A DNA stretch of 64,000 bases from Branchiostoma belcheri (Eukaryota; Chordata; Leptocardii; Amphioxiformes; Branchiostomatidae): positions 3,371 to 67,370 of the forward strand of contig NW_017803691.1 in assembly GCF_001625305.1 (NCBI RefSeq), in the 5' to 3' direction. Under the pieces are notes generated by a model that saw nothing but the letters and a program-made list of their open reading frames with translations, searched no databases and was not told where the DNA came from. A program made the position numbers and the translations under genes. Shown here in pieces: positions 21,851 through 35,100 of the stretch (positions are counted from its first letter, which is position 1; every line of letters begins with the position of its first letter).

Positions 21851-22984
21851 GAATACAAAGCTGGTATTGTGAATTTGCTGCAGTACATCTATAGCGACGA
21901 AACACAAGCCGGCACATAGTATGCAAATGAGTATTATGCAAACTTTTGCATACGTGCCTATATTACTACATCTTCTTGTAAACCCTTGTATATTTCACGT
22001 ACTATAAGCAGCAAGCTTCTGTATGTGACATTTTGGACCCCAGTCACTATGTTTTCGATCGAAATATTTGTGGTTTTAACGTCTGATTTAACGGTTCCGG
22101 TTGTCATTCCGAGTTTCATTACGAATTCCTGGCGACAGATTAAATAGAATTTCATAAGTTCATGGGTACATAAGCTGCAGATGAAAATGTTGACCTGTGT
22201 TAACACAACCTGGAACGCTAAATCTAACAGTAACACATAAAATTTAACACCATCAACTATTCGTAACAAACAACATATAAGAATATACAATAAAAAGCCC
22301 GGAGGTATAAAATCTCATATTTTACTTGTTCATTCTGGAATGAGGTTGACTTGTTTCTTAGGTTGCCCACAAGAACGTTATGTGATAGAGAGATATTTCT
22401 TACTAGTTAAAGTTTATATTGCTTGGCTCTTTTTACCTCTGTCTATTTTGATGCCATTGAATGGCTAATAAACTTGTTTACCGGAAGATTTATACTATTT
22501 TAGACAGAAGTATAGAGGCAAAGTTTTAGAACAATATATCTTATTAGCTTTGTTCAGGTGCGTGTACACGTGTATAAAAAAGTTTTGATATAATGATAAT
22601 CATTATGTTGTTGTACATTTTGGTTGAATGGTCTCTAGATAGTGCGAGCATCGATAAATCGTCGACCGTAACTCGAGCGGCATACACCCGTGTGTCGAGC
22701 GAGTTTCGGCCGACTCCCGTTTGGTAAAAGGTAATCTTTATGTTAACCAGACGGTTGTGTAAATTTGTGGCTCTTGTGGTAGTATTTGATCTTTCACAGA
22801 ATTCCTGTTTATATTTCTATTTTATTCTGCCAGTCCGCTCCATTACTTTGCTAAAAATATTACGACAGGTCAAGCATAAAAATTGGCCAAACTATTCATT
22901 TTTAGGTGGATACACTGGCCTTGCTTCATCTGCTTGCCATGTCATAGGGAATTCATTATCATAGATGTAGGGAAACAATCCGAT
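21851..22984. other. no confident gene; one unassigned minus-strand frame
   Basis: The minus-strand frame at 22290-21958 (110 codons) ends with MKLGMTTGTVKSDVKTTN and SLLLIVREIYKGLQED, faintly like a Death-domain helix pair, but without clear splice sites or conserved tryptophan. I do not call it a gene. The rest, including (CGAG)-rich 22640-22720, shows nothing recognisable. Confidence 0.25.
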
Positions 22985-24280
22985 TCATCTACATGTATGT
23001 CATCATCTAACCGCCCCATTCTTATCCGACTTAGTAACTACAATGACAAGTTAGATATTATATACCATTCCAAAACACTAGCTAACCAAAACATAACAGT
23101 AGTCCAGCCTACTATTTCTTACGAGATTTCCGACTTAGAATACGTTCTGCTAAACTTCTGTAAGATACTTCTCCGCGTCCCTAAAATTTCAGTTAACGCT
23201 GCTGTAAGGGGCGAATTAGGCGTATTCCCACTGCACATAGATATCCAGACGCAACTGATCAAATATTGGATAAGACTAAACAACCTCCCTGAAGACAGAA
23301 TAGTTAAGAAAGCATATCACGAAGCCGTTATACAAGAGCAGGACTGGGTAGTCCATGTACGAGACACACTATGTAGACATGGTTTCCAAAATATTTGGTT
23401 GAACCCCATTACAGATGACAAATATTTCGGATTTATTTTCAAAGAGCGCCTTAAGGACGGATCTCTATCTGGCTGGAGACAAAAGATAAATTTTTATAGC
23501 TTTAAAAAAACTTGAAACATACTCAAAAATAAAAAGGAACTTTCACATCGAGAACTATCTTCTATCTGTTCAAAACAAATCCTTTATAGTTAATACCACA
23601 AAATTAAGAATCGGAGCACACTGCCTAGAGATTGAAAAAGGCAGACACAACAATATACCAGCCAGTCAGAGATTATGTCCTACGTGTAAAGATGGAGTTG
23701 AAGACGAATATCATTTTCTGATGACATGCCCCACATACGACGAAGAGAGACGCAAATTAATGCAGATGATCCGATGTAAGACTACTAAAACATTACCCAA
23801 CACATCTAGAGAGACGTTCTATGTACTTATGTCATGTCCAGACACATTTTCTGTATATATAGGTCAGTACATTTATAATGCCATGCAAAAAAGACATCTT
23901 AGAATAGCTGCATAAGTAGAGTCACTGAACTTTTTTTAATCAACTTCCTGTGTAGCGTTTCGTAGCATTTATATGTAGAATTTTATCATTCCTGACAAGT
24001 AACTTAGTATACACTCTGTTTAGTAGCAATAGAACATGTTAAGTATTATTAGGTACAACTGCTCACTGTACCCTTCATGTATATAGTTTAGCGTAATGTA
24101 GAATGTACATGTAGAGTCGAAATATTCTATGGCCAGCAGTTCTTTATAATACTCTGTCAGATACAATGTCCGTTGACCATATGTATAGCATTATGTTAGA
24201 CACATACCAACTAGTAATCTTATTATTTGCCATACATTGTACCCGTGACAATCGTTGTGCAATAAACTTTGACTTGACTT
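22985..24280 (+). mobile_element. LINE C-terminal ORF and 3' UTR, frameshifted
   Basis: 22985-23515 encodes RGELGVFPLHIDIQTQLIKY and NLPEDRIVKKAYHEAV, parallel to the LINE at 19755. The frame breaks in an A-run near 23505 and continues to 23915 with CPTCKDGVEDEYHFLMTCPT and a normal stop. The 3' UTR ends CAATAAACTTTGACTTGACTTTGACTTG. 5' truncated, no reverse transcriptase present. Confidence 0.75.
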
Positions 24281-24554
24281 TGACTTGTATTCCCAAGCGA
24301 TCGCCCGAGCCTCGCACAATGTGACAGCGACGATTTACAAGCCAAAAATACGCGCGATTGTCGGTCGATCACAAAATCGGCCGATCTTTCGGCGATTGAC
24401 AAATACGGCCGAAGCTCGTCAACAATGTGACAGGGGCATTACGATAACTTCCTGTTTCTACAACACCCAGTGGAGATCACTGATGGAAATGAACAAAACG
24501 CCATGTACGTTTGACAACGCGGGCAAAAAGGCAAGTTTAGTGTGTTTGTCTCAC
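24281..24554. other. intron start of the RRM gene, nothing recognised
   Basis: Sequence immediately downstream (minus strand) of the RRM exon donor. CGATCGCCCGAGC-type GC-rich stretch, no exon seen. Confidence 0.3.
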
Positions 24555-24726
24555 CTGTTTCGTCTGCAAAGGTGACCACAGCCTGCCCATGCCCCAGTAA
24601 TTTCACCCTGGTGACGGCCCCGCCAGCTGACAGGTTCCCGCTCTGGAAGTAGCCTGTGACTTTGTCCTGTAGTCCGCCCAGCTCGGGCAGGCCGCGGACA
24701 TGAACAGGCCGAGTGGAAGAGGACAT
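24555..24726 (-). CDS. first coding exon of a PARP10/14-type RRM protein
   Basis: An ATG at 24726 opens 57 codons ending at donor ACAG|GTGAGA (24555/24554), phase 1. The peptide reads HVRGLPELGGLQDKVTGYFQ, SGNLSAGGAVTRVK and GQAVVTFADET. The order 'V.GLP ... L...YFQS ... SGG.V ... A.VTF' is the N-terminal RRM-like fold found at the start of vertebrate PARP10, PARP14 and DTX3L. Downstream exons (lower coordinates) were not found in the LINE-rich stretch to 12.7 kb, so the gene is either broken or its other exons are too diverged to see. It follows the PARP14-like gene head to tail, 3.2 kb from that gene's stop codon. Confidence 0.6.
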
Positions 24727-24989
24727 TTTGTCCCCCTCTCAGCCAAGGAACCTTGCAAACCCGGAAGTAACTTTCACACACCTGAAATTATTGATATAAC
24801 GGGAGTTAACAGTACAGCCCTTATTTTGAGCGTCCTAGTTTCGACTGATAGTCACACAGTAACACAGCATAGCCGCCTAAATGTGAAAGTAAATTAAACG
24901 CTCTCTGTACAGCTTTGTTTACACAATCCCCCTAGTAACTGGAAAGTCCCGACCTTAAGTCACAACCTTACGTCATCAGTCTCATCACC

Positions 24990-25120
24990 ACACCAGTTCC
25001 GAAAGTACGAAGGGTAACGTCCTCTGGGGACACCACACCCAGGTATGACAATTTGTAGGCGACGTTAGGTTACTTAAATTATCCACAAAAGACGTCATTT
25101 AAAAACATTGAACATTCGTA
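24990..25120 (-). promoter_or_regulatory. putative promoter segment shared with the TRIM exon
   Basis: Plus-strand CCGAAAGTACGAAGGG, GTCCTCTGGGGACACC and, further on, CACAAAAGACGT and ATTCGTAG occur in the same order upstream of the TRIM ATG (45242-45350). Here the block lies about 270 bases upstream of the RRM ATG, with an extra stretch of about 38 bases inside. The match is visible; the promoter role is inferred. Confidence 0.5.
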
Positions 25121-26361
25121 GGTGTAAGTAGGGTTCTATACAAACCAGAACGTAAATACAGTCAAAGGCCGGTTATGAATAATATGAATCAGGTAGCATT
25201 AGCCCCCTAGTCTTAATGTTTAGTAATGAGAAAGGGGTACAACGTCCGTCGTGTTTGATCATGATAAACCTGACATAAACATGACATTATCCGACAAAGT
25301 TACTTGTTGCAACGTACGTTTTTAATAGAGTCCCTGATCACCCATCGGTGGAAACGAACAAGGGGGTTAACGTTAATCGTTTTCATTGTTATCTTCGGCG
25401 CGAGCCAGTCAAACATAATCAATTGTGACATATATTTTGAGAAATGAAGCTCATACGTTACACCGCAATGTGCAAAACATGACCTCGCTATAGCGCAACA
25501 GTCAGAATGCAAATAGGGCTGTTTTCAAATTTCCCCACTATGATAACTTAAGCTATGTCCTAAATTCTGTGTAGCCAGCTTGGCTCAACTTGGGCTTCCC
25601 GAACAAATAGCATATAACACCGTACATTGCTACAAATACATGTACATCTGCTTGCTAATTGCTTATTTCAAGTAAGCCGTTTTTAAAGATATAGAGTGTT
25701 CACCATTTCTGTGAGCAAGGCGTCTATGCGGTGATGTCCTTGTTGTGAGCTACACTTCGATACCAGTTCATACAATGGCATGTAAAATTAGATTTACTAG
25801 TTTGTAATAATTTCTCCACTTCTAAAGTGTCACTTCATTTGGGGGCAGAGGCATTATATTGTGTCACTGTTTTACTTTCATGCGTTCTGTGCACTGCATT
25901 CCTTAGAATCTGAGGACCAGAAGTAACAGACCTGGGGTGGTCCAGGTTTATTGCTGTTTTATGGGCAAAGCCCTATCTCTTCCTTTATTCTGCACTACTT
26001 AACTTTAAAAATCATTGTATAACGGAAAAACAGTCAGTAGGAGTTGTTTATTCATAGCTCTTCCCTCTCACACTTTAAAATACATTTTCCACTCCATTTA
26101 TCTGTAGGTCTTTGTCACCATGAAATGGCCTGATCACTGCTAAATATGGCAAATTAAGTTGGGTGCAATTCTATGGAATTAAGGGCCAAATAGCACTGGC
26201 TCAGCTTCATTGCCATGTTACATTCGATAATAAATGGGCATTTGGGTATTTCCTTGTGCTGGACCCTTTACTGTCATATCACAATGTGTATAGACTTCCC
26301 TATGTAGTTTTCCAATCAAACTTCAGACAAGTCAAGTTAGATATATATCTGTATCTGTATA
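25121..26361. other. intergenic, nothing recognised
   Basis: No exon, ORF or repeat family identified apart from the hairpin repeat that begins at 26362. Confidence 0.4.
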
Positions 26362-26396
26362 GCCGGTATAACCGCCTTTCGGCGTAACACACCAGC
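26362..26396 (-). repeat. conserved GAAA-loop hairpin repeat, copy 2
   Basis: On the minus strand GCTGGTGTGTTACGCCGAAA then GGCGGTTATACCGGC, followed by TATACAGATACAGATATATA. Compared with copies 1 and 3 the core GCCGAAAGGCGGTTATACC is unchanged. Confidence 0.7.
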
Positions 26397-26639
26397 TAAT
26401 AATTGCATAGTTTAACAGTAATGCCAGCAAATCCATCCATATGGCACTGTAACGTTGCTTATTACATGCTGTAGCCAGCAATCTATTCATGCACATTGAA
26501 ACTAACACCTTAACATTTGAAAGATTAGAGGCATTTTAAATCACATTTGTTACTGCCATCTGCCTACTGAAATATTTGGAATTGTATTTTCATTTTGGAA
26601 AAAGGTTCAAATTTGGTATGATTCCATAACGGGACACTA

Positions 26640-27010
26640 CTAAGATATTAATAACCCATTGAATGTATTGTTGGGGGATTTATCAAGTGAAACACCAGTC
26701 ATTGCTAATCTCATCATTCTATTAGACAAAATACATATTTTTAAAAACCGGGAGATATCGAATCTATCCATCCACACGTTTATTGCCTTCGTTAGATATG
26801 CATACAGAATTGAGAAAATATTGCGACAGCTAAAATCAAAATATGTAAACACAACAAAAAGTGGAAACCTTTATACCGTTTTGTATTGTCACTGATTACT
26901 ACCACATGTATCTGTCTGTCAATGTATGTACACCTGCATGTTCTTGTTTAAGATTGATTTTTTATGCTTTGTATATCTAAATATTAATAAAGTTTGAAAT
27001 AAAAAGAAAA
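26640..27010 (+). mobile_element. LINE 3' end, L1/Tx1-like
   Basis: The frame at 26659-26895 encodes LIILLDKIHIFKNREISNLS and YRIEKILRQLKSKY, like the C-terminus of L1/Tx1-type ORF2 proteins, followed by TTAATAAAGTTTGAAATAAA and an A-rich end. Only the last 80 codons remain. Confidence 0.5.
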
Positions 27011-27369
27011 GTTTGAAAAAATCTTTTTAAAAAGTGCCTATGCCTCATTATATGATAAGGATGGGTATAAGTTGCTATGACAAAAAAAATCAAATGATTA
27101 TTGCATACATGTATATCATTCTTCTTCAGCAAATTACACATGTGAACCATCATAAATGTGTCTGGTTTGTGTTTGCGATTGTATCAGATGGTAGTTACAT
27201 CTTATTCTGATTGTCATATTTTCACCATCAAAATACAAAAAAATACTTCAGCAACATATCTTATTTATCCTGATGGTGTAGCTGTTAACAAGAAACTGAT
27301 ATTTCAATACTGTAACAAGTTAAGCAAATGCATTGTGGATATCTTTGTGTCTGCGTGTGTTTGTGAGTT

Positions 27370-27370
<1 letters not shown>

Positions 27371-27422
<52 letters not shown>

Positions 27423-27430
27423 GTGTGTGC
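27371..27430 (+). repeat. (GT)n microsatellite
   Basis: About 28 GT units with one GTGC break. The MCVCVC-type frames through it are not genes. The surrounding 27011-27928 is otherwise blank. Confidence 0.95.
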
Positions 27431-27928
27431 TACTACTTACCATTATTATCCATTTCACTGATGAGTACAATGCAATGTACAAAGTGCAATTATGTAATAC
27501 CTACAATGCAAACTTACCCAAACAACAACTTCCGAGACAAATTGTTGCACGTTGAATACTAGTAAATGCATTCTATAAATGTATGCTTATTAGTTAAGAC
27601 GGTATTTCCTGCACTGGCAAGGACTAATCTATCATTAAAAGCTATAAAACAATACTAAGATATCTTTAAAACACAGTTGATGCACAATAAAGAATTCGAT
27701 TTGATATTTATCAATTACTACTACAAGATGTGTGATTCTGATCACAATATTTTCCTTCCTTTACATGTAGGTATTAAGCACCTAAAGACCTTGGTTGTTT
27801 AGAATTGTCACATTTGGCATTATCATATCATGAATGCATCATCCTGTCTGATCAAATTATAGCACTGAAAAAAGTTTCCACTACAAGGCTGAATGGGAAT
27901 TTTAAAAAAAAATTGATCCTCCTTTCAT

Positions 27929-29162
27929 TTATGACATCTTGAATGTGATAAGGTATTCTGGATAAGCCTGTACATCATGAAAGATCACAAACACAGTGGG
28001 ATTGTTCACATCATTCACAGTTGAGTCAAAGGGGACGTTAGGCTTATCACTCCTCATTGGAGCTTTAGTCATGTCTGCAGCCCCCTTGGTGTATTCTCCA
28101 GTTGTGACCTTGCACAGGAACATTTTCTTGTGTTTGGTGGTTGGGTCTGGTACAGAGTAGTAGTCCTTTGTGGAGTAAGCTGCTTTCAGGGCAAAGTATG
28201 AACCCTGACCTTCCCAACATCCTGTGGAGAAAATAAAAGGAAATAGATAAGTCAGAAATTGAAGTTACATTTCAATATTCAAACATAGTCAGAGATATAC
28301 ATTTTAGTAAGGCATTTTAAAGATAATTATCATGTTAATTAAACCATTTGGATAAAGGTGTTTCCTCAAGTAGTGTCTTTGCCCCTTTTCTTTCAAGCAC
28401 TCACTGTCCTTGAATACCTGATGTCAGCTACAAAGTATTAAGTTAGTTACAACATGGAAAGGAAAAGTAAGTAACTCATGAAGGATCACGTACCAACATT
28501 TCCTCCACTGTAGCTCCTGTTGAAGCCATTATGAGTGATTACCTCAGTAACTTCCTTCTTAGTCCCATGCCACAGTTCTTGCTCCACTGCCCTGTAAGAC
28601 CAATCATCTTAATTAATTGAGCCTTAATCTAGACCTCAGGAATTTTAGATGAAACAGGTACTTGTCTCCTTGGTAAACCTGGTGTGTTCATTGGCAATGA
28701 ATGTTCAGACAAAGTTGGAAAGACCCCTTGCTGTAAGAAACTTCTATGAGAAAATATTACACAGCAAAATGTCTCGGAGCCAAGTTTCTTCTTCAAAATA
28801 TTACGTGTGTTTTTTGGAATCTGTATGGTAGAAAGATATCAAATGTAAATCATGATGTCATTTCAAGGTCTTAGGTTACGAATGTGATCAATCAATAATG
28901 TAATCAACATATTCGTACCTTCTCGGGTTGATTTGCGCAACTTTCTGTCGTTGAGCACAGTAATGTCTCCACAGGGTAGGGTTCTGGACCCTCTCAATGC
29001 TCACTACCGTTGCCCTCATCCCCTGTAGACTGTTGGTGAACTTCCCTGCCACTATGCAGTACTCCTGGGAGCCAGACTTCAGGGGAACGATGTGGCAGAG
29101 TTTGAGTTGCTTTGTACTTCGGTCCTGTGGCTGTGGGTCCCATGTTGAAGGCAAAGCGCCAC
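27929..29162 (-). CDS. exons F, G and H: PARP catalytic domain with H-Y-V triad
   Basis: Exon F encodes ALPSTWDPQPQDRSTKQLKL and VVSIERVQNPTLWRHYCAQR, the usual start of a PARP catalytic domain. Exon G carries ELWHGTKKEVTEVITHNGFN and RSYSGGNVG with the catalytic His (H634 in my 755-residue numbering). Exon H has GQGSYFALKAAYS (Tyr667) and ends VFVIFHDVQAYPEYLITFKM-S. The residue eight before QAYPEYLITF, where tankyrase has its catalytic Glu and vertebrate PARP14 a Leu, is Val735. An H-Y-hydrophobic triad is known for mono-ADP-ribosyltransferases, so single ADP-ribose transfer is predicted. All borders are canonical and the stop TAA is at 27929-27931. Confidence 0.92.
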
Positions 29163-32100
29163 CTGTTTATTTAAATACAAAATCATTGTTAACTGAAGTA
29201 GTGGTTAGCAACCCTGCTTCGGAATGTAGAGTTTGGGAGTCAGGTCTTGGCTGTAATCACTCACCTGACATGCATGCTATTGGAAAGGGTTGCAGTCCTT
29301 AGGATGGGACAATAAGCCATGATCCACTGATCATTGTACTTGTCGGGAAATTCTCTGGTACAATATGTCCATAGACATTATAGTGCCTGCCTTCTCTGTC
29401 ATAACTAGTGCTATAGATTGAAGATTCAGGCTAACTAATCAATTTATCTATCAAAAGACAATATTTCTATGAAGTGAAGACTAGATAAAAATCAATGCAC
29501 ATACAGATATAACCCATAAATTCAAGCTTGTGAACAATCCACACCAATTTGATTTGTTGGTTTCTGATTTTTAAAAAATGAAGCACCAGGACAAAAAAAC
29601 AGACCCAGGCATCCTGTGATAGGGGCCATTATGTCAACATACTAGGGTGGTGTAGAATTCAAACAATGAATTCTGAATTCGGAATTTTGAAGTTTTAATC
29701 AAACATCTGCATTGATAAATGGAAAAAAACTATAACAAATAGGAAGACAAGGGCCTTTAAGGACTTCTCTCCAACTATTTGGGTCAAAATATTAACATTT
29801 TGGAGTTGATTCACCACTTGTTTTTTTCTGCAAGTCAGAGAAAAATAAAGCAGACGAGTTCAAGATGTGTAGTTTTTTTTTTAATTTTTAAGTTTGAAGT
29901 AAACTTAAAAGTTTATTTCAAACTCTATTGCATCCAAGGAAGACTTGATACAAACTTACCCACGTCTGCCTTCTTGTCTCTCCTCTGTACAGGGAAGGAC
30001 CTTTTGGACTGTTTCAGGGTGACTCTCATGGCCTTGAAGTCAATCTCACAATCCTCATTCTCATCATCGTATTTTACAGAACTCTTCTTTGCTTTGTATG
30101 CAGCCTCGATGATGGCATTTGCGGCTGGGTGAATTTTTTGCTCCCTACCTTGAGTTACAACATAGCTCCTGAGGAAACATAGTAACTGTTACATAAAATG
30201 GCTGATCAATGTTTCGTCAATTTGCTTACATGTAGGTAAGGAATAACAACTGAATGATAGATTGGCAATAACTAAAATTCGCTGTAAATCTCTAAAGTAA
30301 CACACACACATACTGTGGCCAATAGCTGCCAAGTCTTGAGATCTAATCTTAAGGATATAGTGAAGGAATGTCTTAAACTGCCACCATTACCGCTAACGAC
30401 AAGTTAAGAAATACCAAAAAAAGTAATTGCTCGCAAACCAATTTTGTATCCAGGCAGTTTCATCTATAATGCAGCAAACCCATGTCAGTACTACTGAGCT
30501 TTTTGGCAAACTATATTTACTAGTATAGAATGGAAATAAGTGGTAGATATACAGAACTTACCACCGTGCATCCTTCTGGACCGAATGTGCTTTTCCCCAG
30601 TCCCTTCTTTGCTCCTCCACCTTAGTATTCAGGACTGTCCAAATTCTCTTCAAGACCTCAGTGACATCGTAAATCGCACCTTGGATGAGAAGGCAGTCAA
30701 CACCACTTCCTGCAATATAAAAATCCATTGAAATTAACTTAACGTCATGAAATATTCCTCCTGTTCTACGTATGGAAACGAGAAAAGGGAATAGAACGAA
30801 CTTGAGCCTGGTGCGGCGGAGGCGGGGTCTCTCACAAATCTGAACTGGCGAGGACCCTGCTGCATTGATCCACCCAATCATGTCTTGTATATATGTAAAC
30901 ATTACTAAGGCACTAATGCACTTGTCAGGTCTTTAGCACACATAAAATAAGTTGTTTTATGTTCCCTTCTCGGTTATTCTTTTTCCCTTTGTTTTTCATG
31001 TACCGGTTCACAATCACACGTGTCACAATTGTAACTAACAAAGCGCAACGGCTACCAATAATCCTACACTGTTGAGCTGGGCAGTAATGAAGAAGAAAAG
31101 AGGACAAAGCAAGGCACCTGGTTCCCAAAGACAATGTACTAGGCAGGCTTACACCATTGCAATGCGGCCGCGCTACACTATCGCAATTTATCAAGTATAC
31201 TGCATCGCTCCTACTCTTCTCAATAATTATGTTGCATTCTTGATGCTTAAGGCTAAGCTGCCTCTCACAAGGGGCTGCCAGCTTTATGTCACCATTCAAA
31301 ATGACAAAATCCCTCACATGTCCGAGCCGATTCTGGGATCACTTCCTACGGATCAACAGAATTTGATCCATACATGTATACATGACCAAGTGACGTGAAG
31401 GTGTTGCATCACCGCTTCTGGCACAGAAATACATCATAGGTATTTTGTGTTTCTTCCAAGGTTCACCCTTCATGGAAGGTACTCATCAGTTCAGTTGGGC
31501 GACATTGGCCGTATGTCAGCCAAACAGACAAATAGAACAATACAAATGCGAATTTCATGTACTTCTGCCACAAAGTCTTAGCCACTAAAGGCGGCGTATG
31601 GAGTGACCGGCTGAATAAATGTTATAAACGAGAACCATGTGGCTGAAGAGATGTCATTAATGAGGAATATGACTGCGCATGCGGTACAAAAGATGTTGGT
31701 CAGCTGAAGAACGATTCCCCTGATAACTATAGCCCACCTTGCTTGACCACGACGTCCCTGTCTTCACCGTAGGTATGGATCATCCTGGCCTCCTCTGCTG
31801 TCAGCATGGTGATAGCAGGGTTCTGAATCTTCTGCTCCTGACAGTTCTTCACCACGATGCTGTCCACAGCCTTCCTGGCCCTGTCTATCCTGTCCTGGTC
31901 AGGTCCAAACAGGTGCAGCGTCAGTTCTCTTGGAGTAGACACCGGGAAGGATGTGTCCCCTGCAGGTTTCGGTGCAGAATACCGCCTGCTGACTGAAACT
32001 TGGGAACTGTAGCTGACGCTGTAGTACTGTAAGAAATGGATACAGTTATTTAAACATTAGCATTGATTTTGCCTTCTCCCTGCTGCCTAACCACCTACAG

Positions 32101-35100
32101 TAACCTTCAGTGTGATGAAGCAATTTCGGCACCAAGGACAAAAGCTGGTAATCAGTCAATTGTTGAGAAACAAGAAGTCACAGACATGATTGCACAAAAT
32201 TTTAATTCCAATCGCCATGGAAGCTTCAGAATATGTCTGAGGAAATAAATATGTCTAAGATAGCTTTAAACAATGTTTATTAGGGTTAGATGATCAAGGG
32301 TTAGGTGTAACAAGTCGATCGGTGTAATGTAGCCAGCTGCCGCCGCGCCGCGTGCCTGTGAAGCTGGTGTGTTACGCCGAAAGGCGGTTATACCGTCTAT
32401 ACATGTACAGGTCCAATGGTTTCCCACTCCATGTGGAGTTAAACAGGGGGAAGTATTGTCACCTACATTATTTCATTATATGTTAACGATCTGGCAAAGC
32501 TGGTAAAGCAATCTGATATCGGAGTTATTCTACTGTATGCAGATGACATTGTTCTCATTGCTGAGACTGAGGCCCAACTACAGAAAATGTTTTACATTTG
32601 TATCTAAGTGGTGCTCAGAATGAAGACTGATGATCAATCAGTCTAAAACCCAAATTATGCATTTCGAAAACGTGGTATAAAGCAAAGCTCCTATGAATTT
32701 ATGTTTGGAAAGATGAAACTGGACTATACGAGCTCTTACAACTACTTGGACCTCCACTTAGATGAACATTTGGTTTTTAAAAACTACGACAAAAGTTTGG
32801 TCATACAAAATAGGGCCATCCGCTGTTTTCTCGGTGTTCCTCGCTTCGCACCCACTTCTGCTATAAACGGTGGCATGGGCTGGGTCCCATGTAAGGTTAG
32901 GTGGAAGGGAGCGATGGTGGCACTGTGGAACAGACTTGTTGGTATGCCTGTGATGACCAGCCTGAATACCAGCCGGATTTTCGCTACGCAACGCTTGATT
33001 TTTTCGAGCGTTGTGTCCGGATCCGGATGGTACCCAGGCTATGTGATGACAGGATTACAAAGAAGGTTTTCAAGTGGGACCCACGTAATGAAGGCCCGGG
33101 CCCATGGGGCAAAAATATATATGAAATATTTTGTGATTCAGAACATGAATATGTCTTTTTAAGTAGGATCAGAGGCAACACTAGACATATTAAAGACATA
33201 CTGTTCTTCCAATATGAACAAAACTGGTCCTCAGGGCTATGGCTTAAACCAAAGCATAGAACGTATGCTCTGATCAAAGATACTTTCGCCCAAGAAAAGT
33301 ATGTCACTCTCCCTCTTTCAAGATCCCAGAGATCTCCGTGTGCTCAGTTAAGAGCCGGGATTCCCCCCCCCCTGAATATAGAAACAGGACGATATTCTGC
33401 TATTCCTGAAGGGGATAGAATTTGCTCATTGTGTGATTTACGTGAAATAGAGAATGAGATTCACTTCAAATTTTATTGCCCTTTTACGACAATCTTCGCC
33501 AAACACTATTTGAGAAAACGTACATAAAGAAACCCAATATCATCTGGGAAAGAGATGAAGCAAAACTAGACTGGTTATTTAATGTGTGTGTTTTTGTAAT
33601 TGCATTATATATTCATCAAGCTTGGGAAAAACGTAGAAACTTCACTTAGTCATAAATTTCTCCTTTGTTTTTCTTTTTCGCGGATTCGTTTACATGTTTA
33701 AGTTTATTTGACTTTATGTACTTCTGAGTTGCATTTATGTACTTTTGACAATTTGAGTTGACTTTGTGCACTTTTGACTCTTATGTACCGATTATGTTAT
33801 GTTCAACTTTGTATTAAGTTCATTTGATGTCTCAAGTCTGACCTTTTATTTTGGACTTGGATGTATGTTTCTATGATTTCTGTACCTATGTTTATGTTCA
33901 TGTTTAATTGTTCTGGTGTCTTATAAGTCCATATGGACTGGGCGACAAAAGTCGCAAGACAAATTCATTCATTGGTGCAGATACAGAAATAACAGTGGTG
34001 CAGCAATGTATTATAATGGCATATGGGATAACATATATATGGGATAATTGTATGATGAAGGTTAGATGTCTTTGGTAAAAACATACAGTTAAAAATAAAT
34101 CAAACAGCTGGATAAATCTTGTCTTTCATCAATGAATAAGCTGGGACGCAAGGTAGTGGACGCTGCCTGAAATATTTGACCCCTTAAAGAATCTAACGAG
34201 TACATGAAGCTTGATCTATTTTGAATGACGCCATGTGAGGTAGTCTTACTGTGTTTGGTCCTCCTCTCCCTCGTGAAGGAACATCGGGGATAATCAGACA
34301 ACGGTTTTCTCGTCCTGCAACATCCAGCAGGGCTCGACCTGTTTCACCTGTCAAGAACTTGTACATTCCTGCAGGTTGGATGATACTAGTAGTTAAAAGA
34401 TGTTGGATTTGATAGCAAAAACAGAACAGGAAATGGTTGAATACAGGAAAACATTCACATCATATAGCAATACATTATACACTGACCCTTTATCAATGCA
34501 GATGCACTTAACCTACTATATAAAATGTGGTACAAAACCTTAAAAAACAACTACAACTTAAGATTGCAATCTCGTGTTTTACTAACCCCTCGAACAGATA
34601 TCAGCAACCATTAGACAAATTAATTGAACATATAATCTACAAACCTGGTTTCGTGATCTCCTTGCTGACTTTCTTCACGTCAGTCACTAGTTTTTCCAAC
34701 TTCTTCTTTGCCTCTTGTGTCCCGTCTTTCGTCCCTGTGATGGAGAATCCACCAGTTGCCCTGCTTGTGATCTTCACTGCCTGTTCCATGTGCTGCCTCT
34801 CCACTTCTGCGATGTCGTCCTTCTTGTACTCCTGTAGAAACTTCGTACAGCCTTCACTGGTGTCCACACTCACCGTGATAATAGTGTTAGTGGAGATGTA
34901 CTTTCCGATATCTTCTTTCACAGTAGCCACGTCATGTGGAGGACCGACGATCCACACATTCTTCTTGCCGAGGTGGATACAGATGAGATGCTTTCCTTGA
35001 AGACTCTTAAAGAGCAATGTGGCCTCCTTGGACTTCAAGACTTCAACAGAGTCTGCATCAAACGGGATGGTTGACTCCGACACACACTGTGTCATCACCC

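Noticed and set aside
21958-22290. Minus-strand frame with a faint Death-domain-like stretch
   Set aside because: Similarity is limited to a short hydrophobic pattern without the conserved tryptophan, and splice sites are not evident.
22640-22740. CpG-rich stretch (CGAGCATCG, CGTCGACCG) as a promoter island
   Set aside because: Too short, and no gene start follows; the next sequence is a truncated LINE.
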